Assembly (NCBI GenBank): GCA_947632605.1
Contig: CANRPX010000015.1
Coordinates: 1 to 36,311 of the forward strand
Direction: 5' to 3'
Origin: an uncultured Clostridia bacterium
GTDB taxonomy: Bacteria; Bacillota; Clostridia; TANB77; CAG-508
DNA: 36,311 nucleotides
Part shown: piece after piece, positions 14,407-21,455 of the stretch
Layout: every line of letters begins with the position of its first letter
How positions within the stretch are numbered: the stretch's first letter is position 1
Position numbers and translations under genes: made by a program
The notes under the pieces: model-generated
Seen by the model: only the letters and a program-made list of their open reading frames with translations
What the model was told of the DNA's origin: nothing
Database searches by the model: none

Positions 14407-17205
14407 TTAAAATTTCATTTTACTGTTATTTTTTTTCATCTTATTTAATGTATTTCCCATATTTCCTGAGAAATTCGTATTCTCATAATTCAATTGTGAA
14501 GAAGGTACTTTTGAACCATAAGTTGGTTTTCCAACTAATGGATATACCATTTCTCCTAAATTTTTCAATTTATTTAAGAATGCTTTTGAATATCCATTTA
14601 TAGATACATTACAATTTACCATTGAATCTAAATATTTTGAATATGCATTTTCTTCAAATGGTATACTACAAGCTTTTACCATATCTTTATTAAATAATTC
14701 TGTCATAAAAGACATTGATGGATCATTGTAAAAAGACATTCCACCTATTATTGCTTTTGTTGTTAAACTTCTAACTTTCAATTCTTTATTTATTACAACT
14801 CTTACTTTTTCTGATTCTAATACACCTTTTGATTTTAAATCTCTTAAAAATGCTGTTAAAGGTTGTATTGTTAAAATATCCATTGATTGTACTAAATAAA
14901 TTTCTTGACAACTTGCAAAATATGATGGATCGGTATCAAAATCGCAATCAATAAGTATAAGAGAATGATTTTGAACTAATGTTGATAAAATTGGTTCTGC
15001 ATCTGTATAATCTTTTCCATCATTTGGAAGAGCTGTATAAACACTCAAGTTTCTGTTTACTTTTATTCCTTCAGCAAATCCTTTTTGTAATTTGCTAATT
15101 GAATTATATGCTACATTTCTTAGCTCTTCTTCATTGTTTGTATAAATATAATAAGAATTTTTATTTTTTGTCATATCTAATATAGCTGTGCTTATTCCTA
15201 AAGATGAGAATAATGCAGCTAAATTGTTTATTAAGAAAGATGTCCCATTTTTAGTTGTTCCTAAAAATGTTACTATTTTTTTATCTTTAGTAAGTAAACT
15301 ATTTAAGCTAGACATTGAATAATCAATTCTTGGTTTTATACTTTCTATTTCTTTGTCTGAATTATTTTCTTCTACTGATGGTTCTTCATCATCTATACCA
15401 AATAATAAATCTTCTGTTTCTTCTTCATCTGATTCAGGCAAGATTTCATCTACTTCATCACTAGCTTTTTCAGTATTTTCTTCTAAGTCATCTAAATCAT
15501 CTAATTCTGGAAGCTCTACTTCATCAGTATATTCTTCTTCGTTTTCATCAGAAACTTCTTCCATTTCTGGTAAAGAGTCTTCTTCTTCCTCTTCTACTTC
15601 CTCTACATCATCATCTATTTCTGGCAATGTATCTTCTTCATCATCTAAATCATCATCCATTCCTGGCAACGTATCTTCATCTGAATCATCATCATCTAGT
15701 CCTGGTAATGCATCTTCATCGTCATCTAAATCATCATCCATTCCTGGTAATGCATCATCTTCTTCATCTGAATCATCATCATCTAGTCCTAGTAGTGCAT
15801 CTTCTTCATCATCTAAATCATCATCCATTCCTGGTAATGTATCTTCTTCTTCATCTGAATCATCTTCTAGTCCTGGTAGTGCATCTTCTTCATCATCTAG
15901 ATTGTCTTCTAATCCTGGTAGTGTATCTTCTTCATCATCTAAATTATCATCTAGTCCTGGTAAAGCATCTTCTTTTACATCATTTTCTATATCATCATCT
16001 AATCCAGGTAAGAAAGAATCGTCATCATCATCTTCTTCTACAATTTTTTCTTTTTTCTTAACATCACCAATTTTTTTAACTGGTAGTATTTTTTTTACTT
16101 CTTCTTCTTTTTCTTCTTCTACTTCTTTTACTTTTTTAGTAGGAGTAGTTTGTGCTAATGCTGGATTTTTAGGTCTTACTCTTACTACTCTTCCATCTGG
16201 TAATACTTTTTTCTTATAAACTGGTTTTTCTTCTACTTTAGGTGTTTCAGTAGCTTCTGGTTGTTTTTTAGTCACTTTTTTTACAATAGGTGCCTTTCTT
16301 ACTTCTTCAGTTACATCTGCAATTTTAACTTCTGTTTTTGCTGAAGAAGATTTTTTCTTACCAGCAGTTTTTACAGATGAAGGAATAACAATTGGACCAG
16401 AAATTTTATTTTGATTCATTTTATTTTCGATAATGTCTATTTTTATACCTGTTTGTTTTCTAGCTTCTCTTGATTTTAATTCTTGACTATTTACTCTTTG
16501 AACAACACCATTAACAGACATTAATTGTTGATACTTTTGGCATTCTTCTTCTAATACAGCTTTTACGTTAATAGGTAAACAGTTTATAACTATTTTTAAC
16601 TGATCATCAGTATATTGTGCAGCTATACTATTAAAGCTTTCTGCGTATTTTTCTGTATTTTTACCTAATTTTTTAAAATGTGTTAATATATTTTGAATTT
16701 CTAATTCACTAACTTCATTGTCACTTTTATTGCTATAATTAACATCTTCTGCATCTATTTTGTAATATGTTTTTGCTTCTTTTTTTACTCTAGGTTTATT
16801 TATTAATTTACATACATTGTCCATGCTTCTGTCTGTACCTAAAAGAGCATTGTATACTCCAATTCCGAAAATTTTTACTAAAAATGCACTTCCTTTTGTA
16901 TGCCTATCACCACATATTAAAATAATTGATGTTTCATTACCATCAATATCTTGTGCTTCATCACTAATATCATCTAGTTTTTCAAAAATAAATTTATCTA
17001 TTGCTTCATAATTATTGTTTGAAAATGACTCTAAATCTTCACTTATAACTATTCTATCATAGCTTTTATCTTTTTGTATCTCTTTTAATATTGCGTTAAA
17101 ATAATATACATTTTTATAAGAAAGAATCTCCTTATATTCCTTTTGGTATTTCTTAACAATTGCATCAGAAATACTCTCACTACTAACCGCAAACAATACT
17201 TTCAT
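14407..17205 (-). CDS. CpaE/MinD-like P-loop protein with acidic LPG repeat tract (932 aa)
   Basis: Residues 1-135 resemble an atypical receiver-like domain as in CpaE/TadZ proteins (MKVLFAVSSES at the start, YDRIVISEDLES midway, SIILICGD later). A helical part (about 160-250) and a basic Lys/Pro-rich linker (about 250-390) follow. Then comes an extreme Asp/Glu tract (about 391-612) with some 13 copies of an LPG[LM]DDD-type unit. A MinD/ParA-like domain covers about 640-895: KKIVTFLGTTKNGTSFLINN stands where the deviant Walker A should be, and LILIDCDFDTDPS matches the Walker B region. The canonical K-G-G-x-G-K-[TS] is broken (T-T-K-N-G-T-S), so ATP hydrolysis is doubtful. GGAGGGG overlaps the upstream gene's end, 3 nt before the start, showing coupling. 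A role in positioning or secretion assembly is inferred. Confidence 0.75.
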   Translation of the reverse strand: MKVLFAVSSESISDAIVKKYQKEYKEILSYKNVYYFNAILKEIQKDKSYDRIVISEDLESFSNNNYEAIDKFIFEKLDDISDEAQDIDGNETSIILICGDRHTKGSAFLVKIFGIGVYNALLGTDRSMDNVCKLINKPRVKKEAKTYYKIDAEDVNYSNKSDNEVSELEIQNILTHFKKLGKNTEKYAESFNSIAAQYTDDQLKIVINCLPINVKAVLEEECQKYQQLMSVNGVVQRVNSQELKSREARKQTGIKIDIIENKMNQNKISGPIVIPSSVKTAGKKKSSSAKTEVKIADVTEEVRKAPIVKKVTKKQPEATETPKVEEKPVYKKKVLPDGRVVRVRPKNPALAQTTPTKKVKEVEEEKEEEVKKILPVKKIGDVKKKEKIVEEDDDDDSFLPGLDDDIENDVKEDALPGLDDNLDDEEDTLPGLEDNLDDEEDALPGLEDDSDEEEDTLPGMDDDLDDEEDALLGLDDDDSDEEDDALPGMDDDLDDDEDALPGLDDDDSDEDTLPGMDDDLDDEEDTLPEIDDDVEEVEEEEEDSLPEMEEVSDENEEEYTDEVELPELDDLDDLEENTEKASDEVDEILPESDEEETEDLLFGIDDEEPSVEENNSDKEIESIKPRIDYSMSSLNSLLTKDKKIVTFLGTTKNGTSFLINNLAALFSSLGISTAILDMTKNKNSYYIYTNNEEELRNVAYNSISKLQKGFAEGIKVNRNLSVYTALPNDGKDYTDAEPILSTLVQNHSLILIDCDFDTDPSYFASCQEIYLVQSMDILTIQPLTAFLRDLKSKGVLESEKVRVVINKELKVRSLTTKAIIGGMSFYNDPSMSFMTELFNKDMVKACSIPFEENAYSKYLDSMVNCNVSINGYSKAFLNKLKNLGEMVYPLVGKPTYGSKVPSSQLNYENTNFSGNMGNTLNKMKKNNSKMKF
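15421..16011 (-). repeat. Protein-level acidic repeat tract (LPG[LM]DDD units)
   Basis: About 13 imperfect in-frame units of 14-16 codons (42-48 bp) lie within the CpaE-like gene. The first nine or so are tight (LPGLDDD, LPGMDDD, LPGLEDN) and the last four drift (LPEIDDD, LPEMEEV, LPELDDL, LPESDEE). The opposite strand reads as long Ser-rich frames that are artefacts of the GAT/GAA codons. Confidence 0.85.
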
Positions 17206-17208
17206 TCG

Positions 17209-17625
17209 TTAACCCCTCCAACCATTTACTACAATTGCAAATACTAATGGTAATACTTGACATATCAATAAAATTGTAACAAATGTTATTATAAGCATAA
17301 AGCCTCTGTCTCTAACATCCAATTTTCTTATACCTAATACATATTGATATATTGATCCTATCGCAATACCTACAAAACAAAAAGGTATACTATATATTCT
17401 TATTATGTTTAAAACATAAGCTGCAACTCCAAATGGCGTTGAACCATATTTTTCAATATAGTCTTCTAATTTATCTTTTGCAGATTCTTTAATTTCTACT
17501 AATTCTGTTGCTTGTTCTGATTCTAAAACTTCTTCTCCCGTAACAGCATAAGTTTTTGTGAAACACAAAAAAGTTCCAAAAAGTATTACAAAAATTAGTG
17601 CCATTATTGGTATTTTTTTTATCAT
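17209..17625 (-). CDS. Small secreted or membrane protein with VirB2/TrbC-like topology (138 aa)
   Basis: An N-terminal signal or anchor segment (about 7-27, ending TKTYAVTGEE) is followed by an acidic amphipathic stretch (about 30-62) and two membrane helices (about 66-92 and 105-133). The helices are separated by a short basic loop (GIRKLDVRDRGF). Two helices around a short charged loop after a cleavable leader is the layout of VirB2/TrbC major pilins of type IV secretion. Sequence similarity is only suggestive. AGGAGG lies 12-13 nt before the ATG, slightly far. The last codons (TGG AGG GGT TAA) double as the ribosome site of the CpaE-like gene. It is the first gene of the operon, after the promoter at 17679-17707. 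Confidence 0.65.
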   Translation of the reverse strand: MIKKIPIMALIFVILFGTFLCFTKTYAVTGEEVLESEQATELVEIKESAKDKLEDYIEKYGSTPFGVAAYVLNIIRIYSIPFCFVGIAIGSIYQYVLGIRKLDVRDRGFMLIITFVTILLICQVLPLVFAIVVNGWRG

Positions 17626-17678
17626 ATCTATAAAAAACCTCCTTTAGGTTAATTCTCTAATATTATACTACATATAAT

Positions 17679-17707
17679 ATAATACAATATTCTTAAGAAA
17701 ATATCAA
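17679..17707 (-). promoter_or_regulatory. Promoter of the VirB2-like/CpaE-like/GGDEF-like operon
   Basis: Minus strand TTGATA (17707-17702), exactly 17 nt, TATTAT (17684-17679). A second TATAAT-like hexamer lies just downstream. Apart from this promoter, 17626-17833 is AT-rich with nothing else supportable. Confidence 0.55.
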
Positions 17708-17833
17708 CCGTAAATTCTAATTTTTTTCCTATTTTTTTCTAATTTTTATTCAAAATAATTTTAATCTTAATAAAAATTTTTGTCAAACCAAATTTGATAA
17801 AATATTTTATTTCCGTAAGATATTTTAGGTTAG

Positions 17834-19087
17834 TTATTTTAACATATTTTCAATAGCCATCATAACACCTAATTTTCCGTATTCATAAGTTAATCCACCT
17901 TGCATGTATGCTGTATATGGCTCATGTAATGGTCCGTCACAACTTAATTCTATTGTAGATCCTGGAGTAAAACTACCACCTGCCATAACTTCTTTATATT
18001 CATATCCTGGCATATCATCTGGAACTGGAACAACATAAGATTCAATTGGTGAAGCTTTTTGAAGTCCTTGACAGAATTTAACTAGTTTTTCTTCTGATTT
18101 TAGTTCTATTGTTTGAATTATATCTGCTCTTTTTTCATCAAATTTTGGACTTACTCCTTCAAATCCAAATTTATCTAACATTCTACTTGCAAAAATCATA
18201 GATTTTAAAGCTGATTTTACAACACTTGGAGCCATAAAAATTCCTTTATAGTAAGACAACAATTGATTAAAATTAGCACCCATATCTTTTCCTACACAAG
18301 GTGCTGTTAATCTTTCAGCAACCATATTTATTAAGTCTTTTCTTCCTACAACATAACCACCACTTGTAGCTATTCCTGCTCCCAAATTTTTCATTAAAGA
18401 ACTTACAAACAAGTCTGCTCCAACTTCTGTTGGTTCCTTTTCTTCAACAAATTCTCCATAACAATTATCGACCATTATTATTATTTCTGAATTGATTTCT
18501 TTTATTATTTTTATTACTTTTTCTATTTTGTCAATATTAAGACTTTTTCTTTGTGAATACCCTCTAGAACGTTGTATTTCAATTAATTTTATATTTCCTT
18601 CTTTAACTCTTGATTTTATTTTTTCATAATCAAAATCATCATTTACAAGTTCTATTTGCTCATAATTAATTCCATGTTTAATTAATGAATTTTCACTATT
18701 TCCAGACAATCCTATAACACTTTTTAAAGTATCATAAGGCTCACCAGAAATACTAATCATTGTATCTCCATATTTTAATAATCCAAACAATGATATTGTT
18801 AAAGCATGTGTACCAGACATTATTTGTGGTCTTACTAATGCATCTTCTGTTTTAAAAATATCACTATATATTTTTTCTAGTTTTTCTCTTCCAGCATCAT
18901 AATATCCATATCCTGTTATTTCATTAAAATCTGTTGTTGAAACTTTATTTTTTTGAAAAGCTTTTAATACTTTAATACTACATTTTAAAGAATTTTCATC
19001 AAGTTTTTCAAAAATTGGTTCTAATTCTTTTTCAACAATATTTGCTGTTTCTATTATTTTTTCACTAATTTCTAATTCTTTATACAT
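17834..19087 (-). CDS. PLP-dependent lyase-like protein, YnbB/aluminium-resistance family (417 aa)
   Basis: This is a fold-type I PLP enzyme. PQIMSGTHALTISLFGLLKY is the phosphate-binding region, IIIMVDNCYGEFVEEKEPTE carries the PLP-ring Asp, and SSLMKNLGAGIATSGGYVVG carries the Schiff-base Lys (S-L-M-K-N). The length and the ending PYTAYMQGGLTYEYGKLGVM are typical of the family annotated as methionine gamma-lyase-like or 'aluminium resistance protein' (B. subtilis YnbB). The true reaction of this family is not well established; cystathionine/methionine lyase chemistry is inferred from fold. GGAGAG precedes the ATG at 19087, and an extended -10 promoter lies at 19124-19152. It is a single-gene unit. 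Confidence 0.88.
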   Translation of the reverse strand: MYKELEISEKIIETANIVEKELEPIFEKLDENSLKCSIKVLKAFQKNKVSTTDFNEITGYGYYDAGREKLEKIYSDIFKTEDALVRPQIMSGTHALTISLFGLLKYGDTMISISGEPYDTLKSVIGLSGNSENSLIKHGINYEQIELVNDDFDYEKIKSRVKEGNIKLIEIQRSRGYSQRKSLNIDKIEKVIKIIKEINSEIIIMVDNCYGEFVEEKEPTEVGADLFVSSLMKNLGAGIATSGGYVVGRKDLINMVAERLTAPCVGKDMGANFNQLLSYYKGIFMAPSVVKSALKSMIFASRMLDKFGFEGVSPKFDEKRADIIQTIELKSEEKLVKFCQGLQKASPIESYVVPVPDDMPGYEYKEVMAGGSFTPGSTIELSCDGPLHEPYTAYMQGGLTYEYGKLGVMMAIENMLK

Positions 19088-19123
19088 AATATCTCTCCAT
19101 TAATTTATTTTTATAACTTAATT

Positions 19124-19152
19124 ATTATAACATTTTTTTGCTACTATGTGAA
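19124..19152 (-). promoter_or_regulatory. Promoter of the YnbB-like gene
   Basis: Minus strand TTCACA (19152-19147), 17-nt spacer, extended -10 TG-T-TATAAT (hexamer 19129-19124). Confidence 0.65.
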
Positions 19153-19187
19153 TATGTCAAGTTATAAAATTTGTCTAAAATTCATAT

Positions 19188-19213
19188 AAAAAAGTGCTGA
19201 AATAATTCAACAC
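19188..19213 (-). terminator. Terminator of the cyclophilin gene
   Basis: Minus strand GTGTTGAA (19213-19206) pairs with TTCAGCAC (19201-19194), one G-U pair, a 4-nt loop, followed by six T (A 19188-19193). It begins 10 nt after the stop codon. Confidence 0.75.
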
Positions 19214-19223
19214 CTTCTTAATT

Positions 19224-20030
19224 TTATTTTGCCTTATAAGTTGTAACTTCAATTGTTTCTATAACAACATCTTCAAGTGGTTTATCATTTTGACTATCTG
19301 TTTGTACTTTAGCAATCTTATCAACTACATCCATTCCCTCAAAAACTTGTCCAAATACTGTGTATTGCATATATAAACTTAAATATCCACCATAATTTTT
19401 ATATTGTTCAAGTAACTCTTCTGGATATCCACCTTTTTTCATATAAGATTCCATTCCTGATGAATAATTTGCTTGTGTAATAAAGAATTGGCTACCTATG
19501 CTATTTGGTAAGCTAGACATTGCCATACAAAGAGAACCTCTATATGGTACTAGACTTTCATCTAATTCTGTTCCAAAGCCCTCTCCCCATATACTTTCTC
19601 CGCCAGTTCCATTTCCTTTTGGATCTCCACCTTGAATCATAAATTCATCAATAACTCTATGGAATGTTAGATTATTATAATATCCTTCTTTTGAATGTGT
19701 AACAAAATTTTCAACAGCTTTTGGAGCTATTTCATTAAAAAATTTAACTTTTATATCTCCAAAATTTTTTACTTTAATTATTGCAATAGTTTCACCATCT
19801 TTTGGCATTGCCATTTGCTTTTCAGCAGCTTCTTTATAATTAACTACTTGAGATTTTGTTGTAGTTTCGTTTGAAACTGTGTTTGTTTTTGATGTATTTG
19901 TAGAAGTTGATGTGTTTGTAGAAGTAGTCTTTTTTTCTGTATTTTCAGTCTTTTTTGCACATCCTGTTAATATCAATAATGCACAAATTATCAAAACAAC
20001 TATTAAACCAACATATATCATTTTTTTCAT
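19224..20030 (-). CDS. Cyclophilin-type peptidyl-prolyl isomerase lipoprotein (268 aa)
   Basis: Residues 1-24 form a lipoprotein signal ending in the lipobox LTGC (Cys24 lipidated). A Thr/Ser/Asn-rich linker (about 25-65) spaces the catalytic domain from the membrane. The cyclophilin domain (about 80-265) has APKAVENFVTHSKEGYYNNL, then FHRVIDEFMIQGGDPKGNGT with the catalytic Arg of F-H-R-V-I, and SIGSQFFIT. Its role is folding of exported proteins on the outer membrane face. No Shine-Dalgarno lies directly before the ATG at 20030. Instead a 10-codon leader frame with AAGGAG overlaps the start (ATGA), so expression may depend on coupling. It follows trmL in a likely maf-trmL-ppi unit. Confidence 0.92.
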   Translation of the reverse strand: MKKMIYVGLIVVLIICALLILTGCAKKTENTEKKTTSTNTSTSTNTSKTNTVSNETTTKSQVVNYKEAAEKQMAMPKDGETIAIIKVKNFGDIKVKFFNEIAPKAVENFVTHSKEGYYNNLTFHRVIDEFMIQGGDPKGNGTGGESIWGEGFGTELDESLVPYRGSLCMAMSSLPNSIGSQFFITQANYSSGMESYMKKGGYPEELLEQYKNYGGYLSLYMQYTVFGQVFEGMDVVDKIAKVQTDSQNDKPLEDVVIETIEVTTYKAK

Positions 20031-20059
20031 TTTCCATTTGTATGATATTTATTTATCAT
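20027..20059 (-). CDS. Possible 10-aa leader peptide coupled to the cyclophilin gene
   Basis: ATG (20059-20057) with AAGGAG 3 nt upstream reads MINKYHTNGK and stops at TGA (20029-20027), which overlaps the cyclophilin ATG as ATGA. The leader's start lies in a perfect 8-bp hairpin stem, GTATGATA (20061-20054) with TATCATAC (20047-20040). Short Shine-Dalgarno spacing keeps confidence low. Confidence 0.3.
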   Translation of the reverse strand: MINKYHTNGK

Positions 20060-20078
20060 ACTCTCCTTTCTTTTTATA

Positions 20079-20579
20079 TTATTTATCAAAATATTTACTA
20101 ATTTCTTCTAAACCATAAAAATCACATTGTCTAAAAATATCATAAGCAACTATTGCTACTGCATTAGATAAATTAAGTGATCTTAATGTTTCTCTCATTG
20201 GAATTCTTATTGTTTTATCTAGATATTTTTTTAAGATATCTTCTGGAAGTCCTTTTGTTTCTTTTCCAAATAACACAAATATTTCTTCCATTTTAGAATA
20301 ATCTACATCTGAATAAACTTTTTTGCCTTTCGTAGTAACAAAAAACATATTATTTTCTTCTGGAGTATATTTTTCTAAAAAATCTTTAAATGTTTTATGT
20401 TCTTCAATATCTAATTTATCCCAATAATCAAGTCCTGCTCTTCTTACTTGCTTTTCAGAAATTGAAAATCCCAATGGATATACTAAATGAAGTTTTGCTC
20501 CAATCGCAGCACAAGTTCTAGCTATATTTCCAGTATTTTGTGGTATTTCAGGTTCTACTAATACAATATTTAATTTCAT
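20079..20579 (-). CDS. trmL: tRNA (cytidine(34)-2'-O)-methyltransferase TrmL
   Basis: A 166-aa SPOUT methyltransferase. MKLNIVLVEPEIPQNTGNIA carries the catalytic Asn/Arg region (N-T-G-N-I-A-R-T), FVLFGKETKGLPEDIL is motif 2, and IPMRETLRSLNLSNAVAIVA is motif 3, the knot that binds S-adenosylmethionine. This short form without an extra RNA-binding domain is the TrmL/YibK/CspR type, which methylates the wobble ribose of tRNA-Leu. AAAGGA upstream supports the ATG at 20579. It lies between maf and the cyclophilin gene on the same strand, with 61-nt and 48-nt gaps that hold no terminator. Confidence 0.93.
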   Translation of the reverse strand: MKLNIVLVEPEIPQNTGNIARTCAAIGAKLHLVYPLGFSISEKQVRRAGLDYWDKLDIEEHKTFKDFLEKYTPEENNMFFVTTKGKKVYSDVDYSKMEEIFVLFGKETKGLPEDILKKYLDKTIRIPMRETLRSLNLSNAVAIVAYDIFRQCDFYGLEEISKYFDK

Positions 20580-20640
20580 TTTTTGTCCTTTCTGTTATAA
20601 ATACCAGTAATTATATTTCTATATGTTTTTTTAAAATCCT

Positions 20641-21216
20641 TTATATTATCTCATTTTCCTTTAAAATAGCATATATTTCACTAATTGGCAATCCTACAAT
20701 ACTCATATAATTTCCATCTATTCTCTCAACAAATTTACAGAATGAACTTTGAATAGCATAAGATCCTGCTTTGTCAAATGGCTCTTCTGAATCAATATAA
20801 TCTATTATTTCTTCATCAGAAATATGTGAAAGTCTTATTATTGATTTAGATATTCTCTTATATTCTTTGTATTGTCCGTGATCTTCAATTAATATAGCAA
20901 AACTTGTATAGATAATATGTGAATCTCCTTCTAGTTCTTTAAGCATTCTAATTGCATCTTGTCTATCTTTTGGTTTTCCATATAATTTACCATCTTTAAC
21001 AACAATTGTATCAGCTCCAATAATAGTTCTATCACCTTGCGTATTATTAAAAACATCTAATGCTTTTTCGTAGGCAATTTCTTTAGATTGTTCTTCTATA
21101 TCTTCTCCACTTTCAAAGCTTTTTTCATAACTACTTGCAATTACTTCAAAATCTATTTTGGATAAAGATAAAATTGCAGATCTTCTTGGAGATTGTGATG
21201 CTAAAATTACTCTCAT
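20641..21216 (-). CDS. maf: Maf-family nucleotide pyrophosphatase
   Basis: A 191-aa protein starting MRVILASQSPRRSAIL, which holds the S-x-S-P-R-R motif of Maf proteins. TIIGADTIVVKDGKLYGKPK supplies the catalytic Asp region (G-A-D-T-[IV]-V) and the G-K-P stretch, and EEPFDKAGSYAIQS supplies K-A-G-[SA]-Y. Characterised bacterial members hydrolyse dTTP, UTP or modified nucleotides, and Maf slows septation in B. subtilis. The ATG at 21216 was preferred over an in-frame GTG at 21228 because AAGGTGG is 8 nt before the ATG and the motif normally begins there. A consensus promoter lies at 21243-21271. Confidence 0.92.
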   Translation of the reverse strand: MRVILASQSPRRSAILSLSKIDFEVIASSYEKSFESGEDIEEQSKEIAYEKALDVFNNTQGDRTIIGADTIVVKDGKLYGKPKDRQDAIRMLKELEGDSHIIYTSFAILIEDHGQYKEYKRISKSIIRLSHISDEEIIDYIDSEEPFDKAGSYAIQSSFCKFVERIDGNYMSIVGLPISEIYAILKENEII

Positions 21217-21242
21217 TCTCACTACCACCTTTCACTTCTAAC

Positions 21243-21271
21243 ATTATATATTTATAAGAAAAAGCTGTCAA
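21243..21271 (-). promoter_or_regulatory. Consensus SigA promoter of maf-trmL-cyclophilin
   Basis: Minus strand TTGACA (21271-21266), 17-nt spacer, TATAAT (21248-21243), matching the consensus at every position of both hexamers. About 27 nt to the maf ATG. Confidence 0.85.
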
Positions 21272-21366
21272 TTAAATTTAAAATTTATAATTATTGTTTT
21301 ATTTTTTATACTATTATTTCTTTTATAAACTTAAGAATTTTATTTTTAAAAATGGTTATTCTAGTA

Positions 21367-21395
21367 TTGAAAATTTATATTTACTATGTTAAAAT
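21367..21395 (+). promoter_or_regulatory. Promoter of pflB-pflA
   Basis: TTGAAA (21367-21372), 17-nt spacer, TAAAAT (21390-21395) with an extended TG. A second, weaker TTGATA lies at 21402-21407. The 60-nt leader shows no obvious Rex or FNR palindrome. Confidence 0.6.
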
Positions 21396-21455
21396 TTCTA
21401 GTTGATAAGTATAGATTTAATTTAGTATTTAATTTTGTATTATTAGGAGGAAATT

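Noticed and set aside
15421..16011. Possible CRISPR array or DNA minisatellite
   Set aside because: Units are in-frame, imperfect, of variable length and without unique spacers. They are a protein repeat. No CRISPR array was seen anywhere in the window.
15353..16219. Long plus-strand Ser-rich reading frame (and a His/Leu-rich one at 15627-16061)
   Set aside because: Both are mirror images of the Asp/Glu repeat codons of the minus-strand CpaE-like gene, with no ribosome site and low-complexity composition.
17720..17833. Weak hairpins after the YnbB-like gene as a terminator
   Set aside because: Stems are short (5-8 bp) and nearly all A-T, with no clear U tract directly after; not reported as a feature.
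21396..21455. Rex/FNR-type operator before pflB
   Set aside because: No TTGTTAA-N4-TTAACAA-like or TTGAT-N4-ATCAA palindrome found by eye in the leader.
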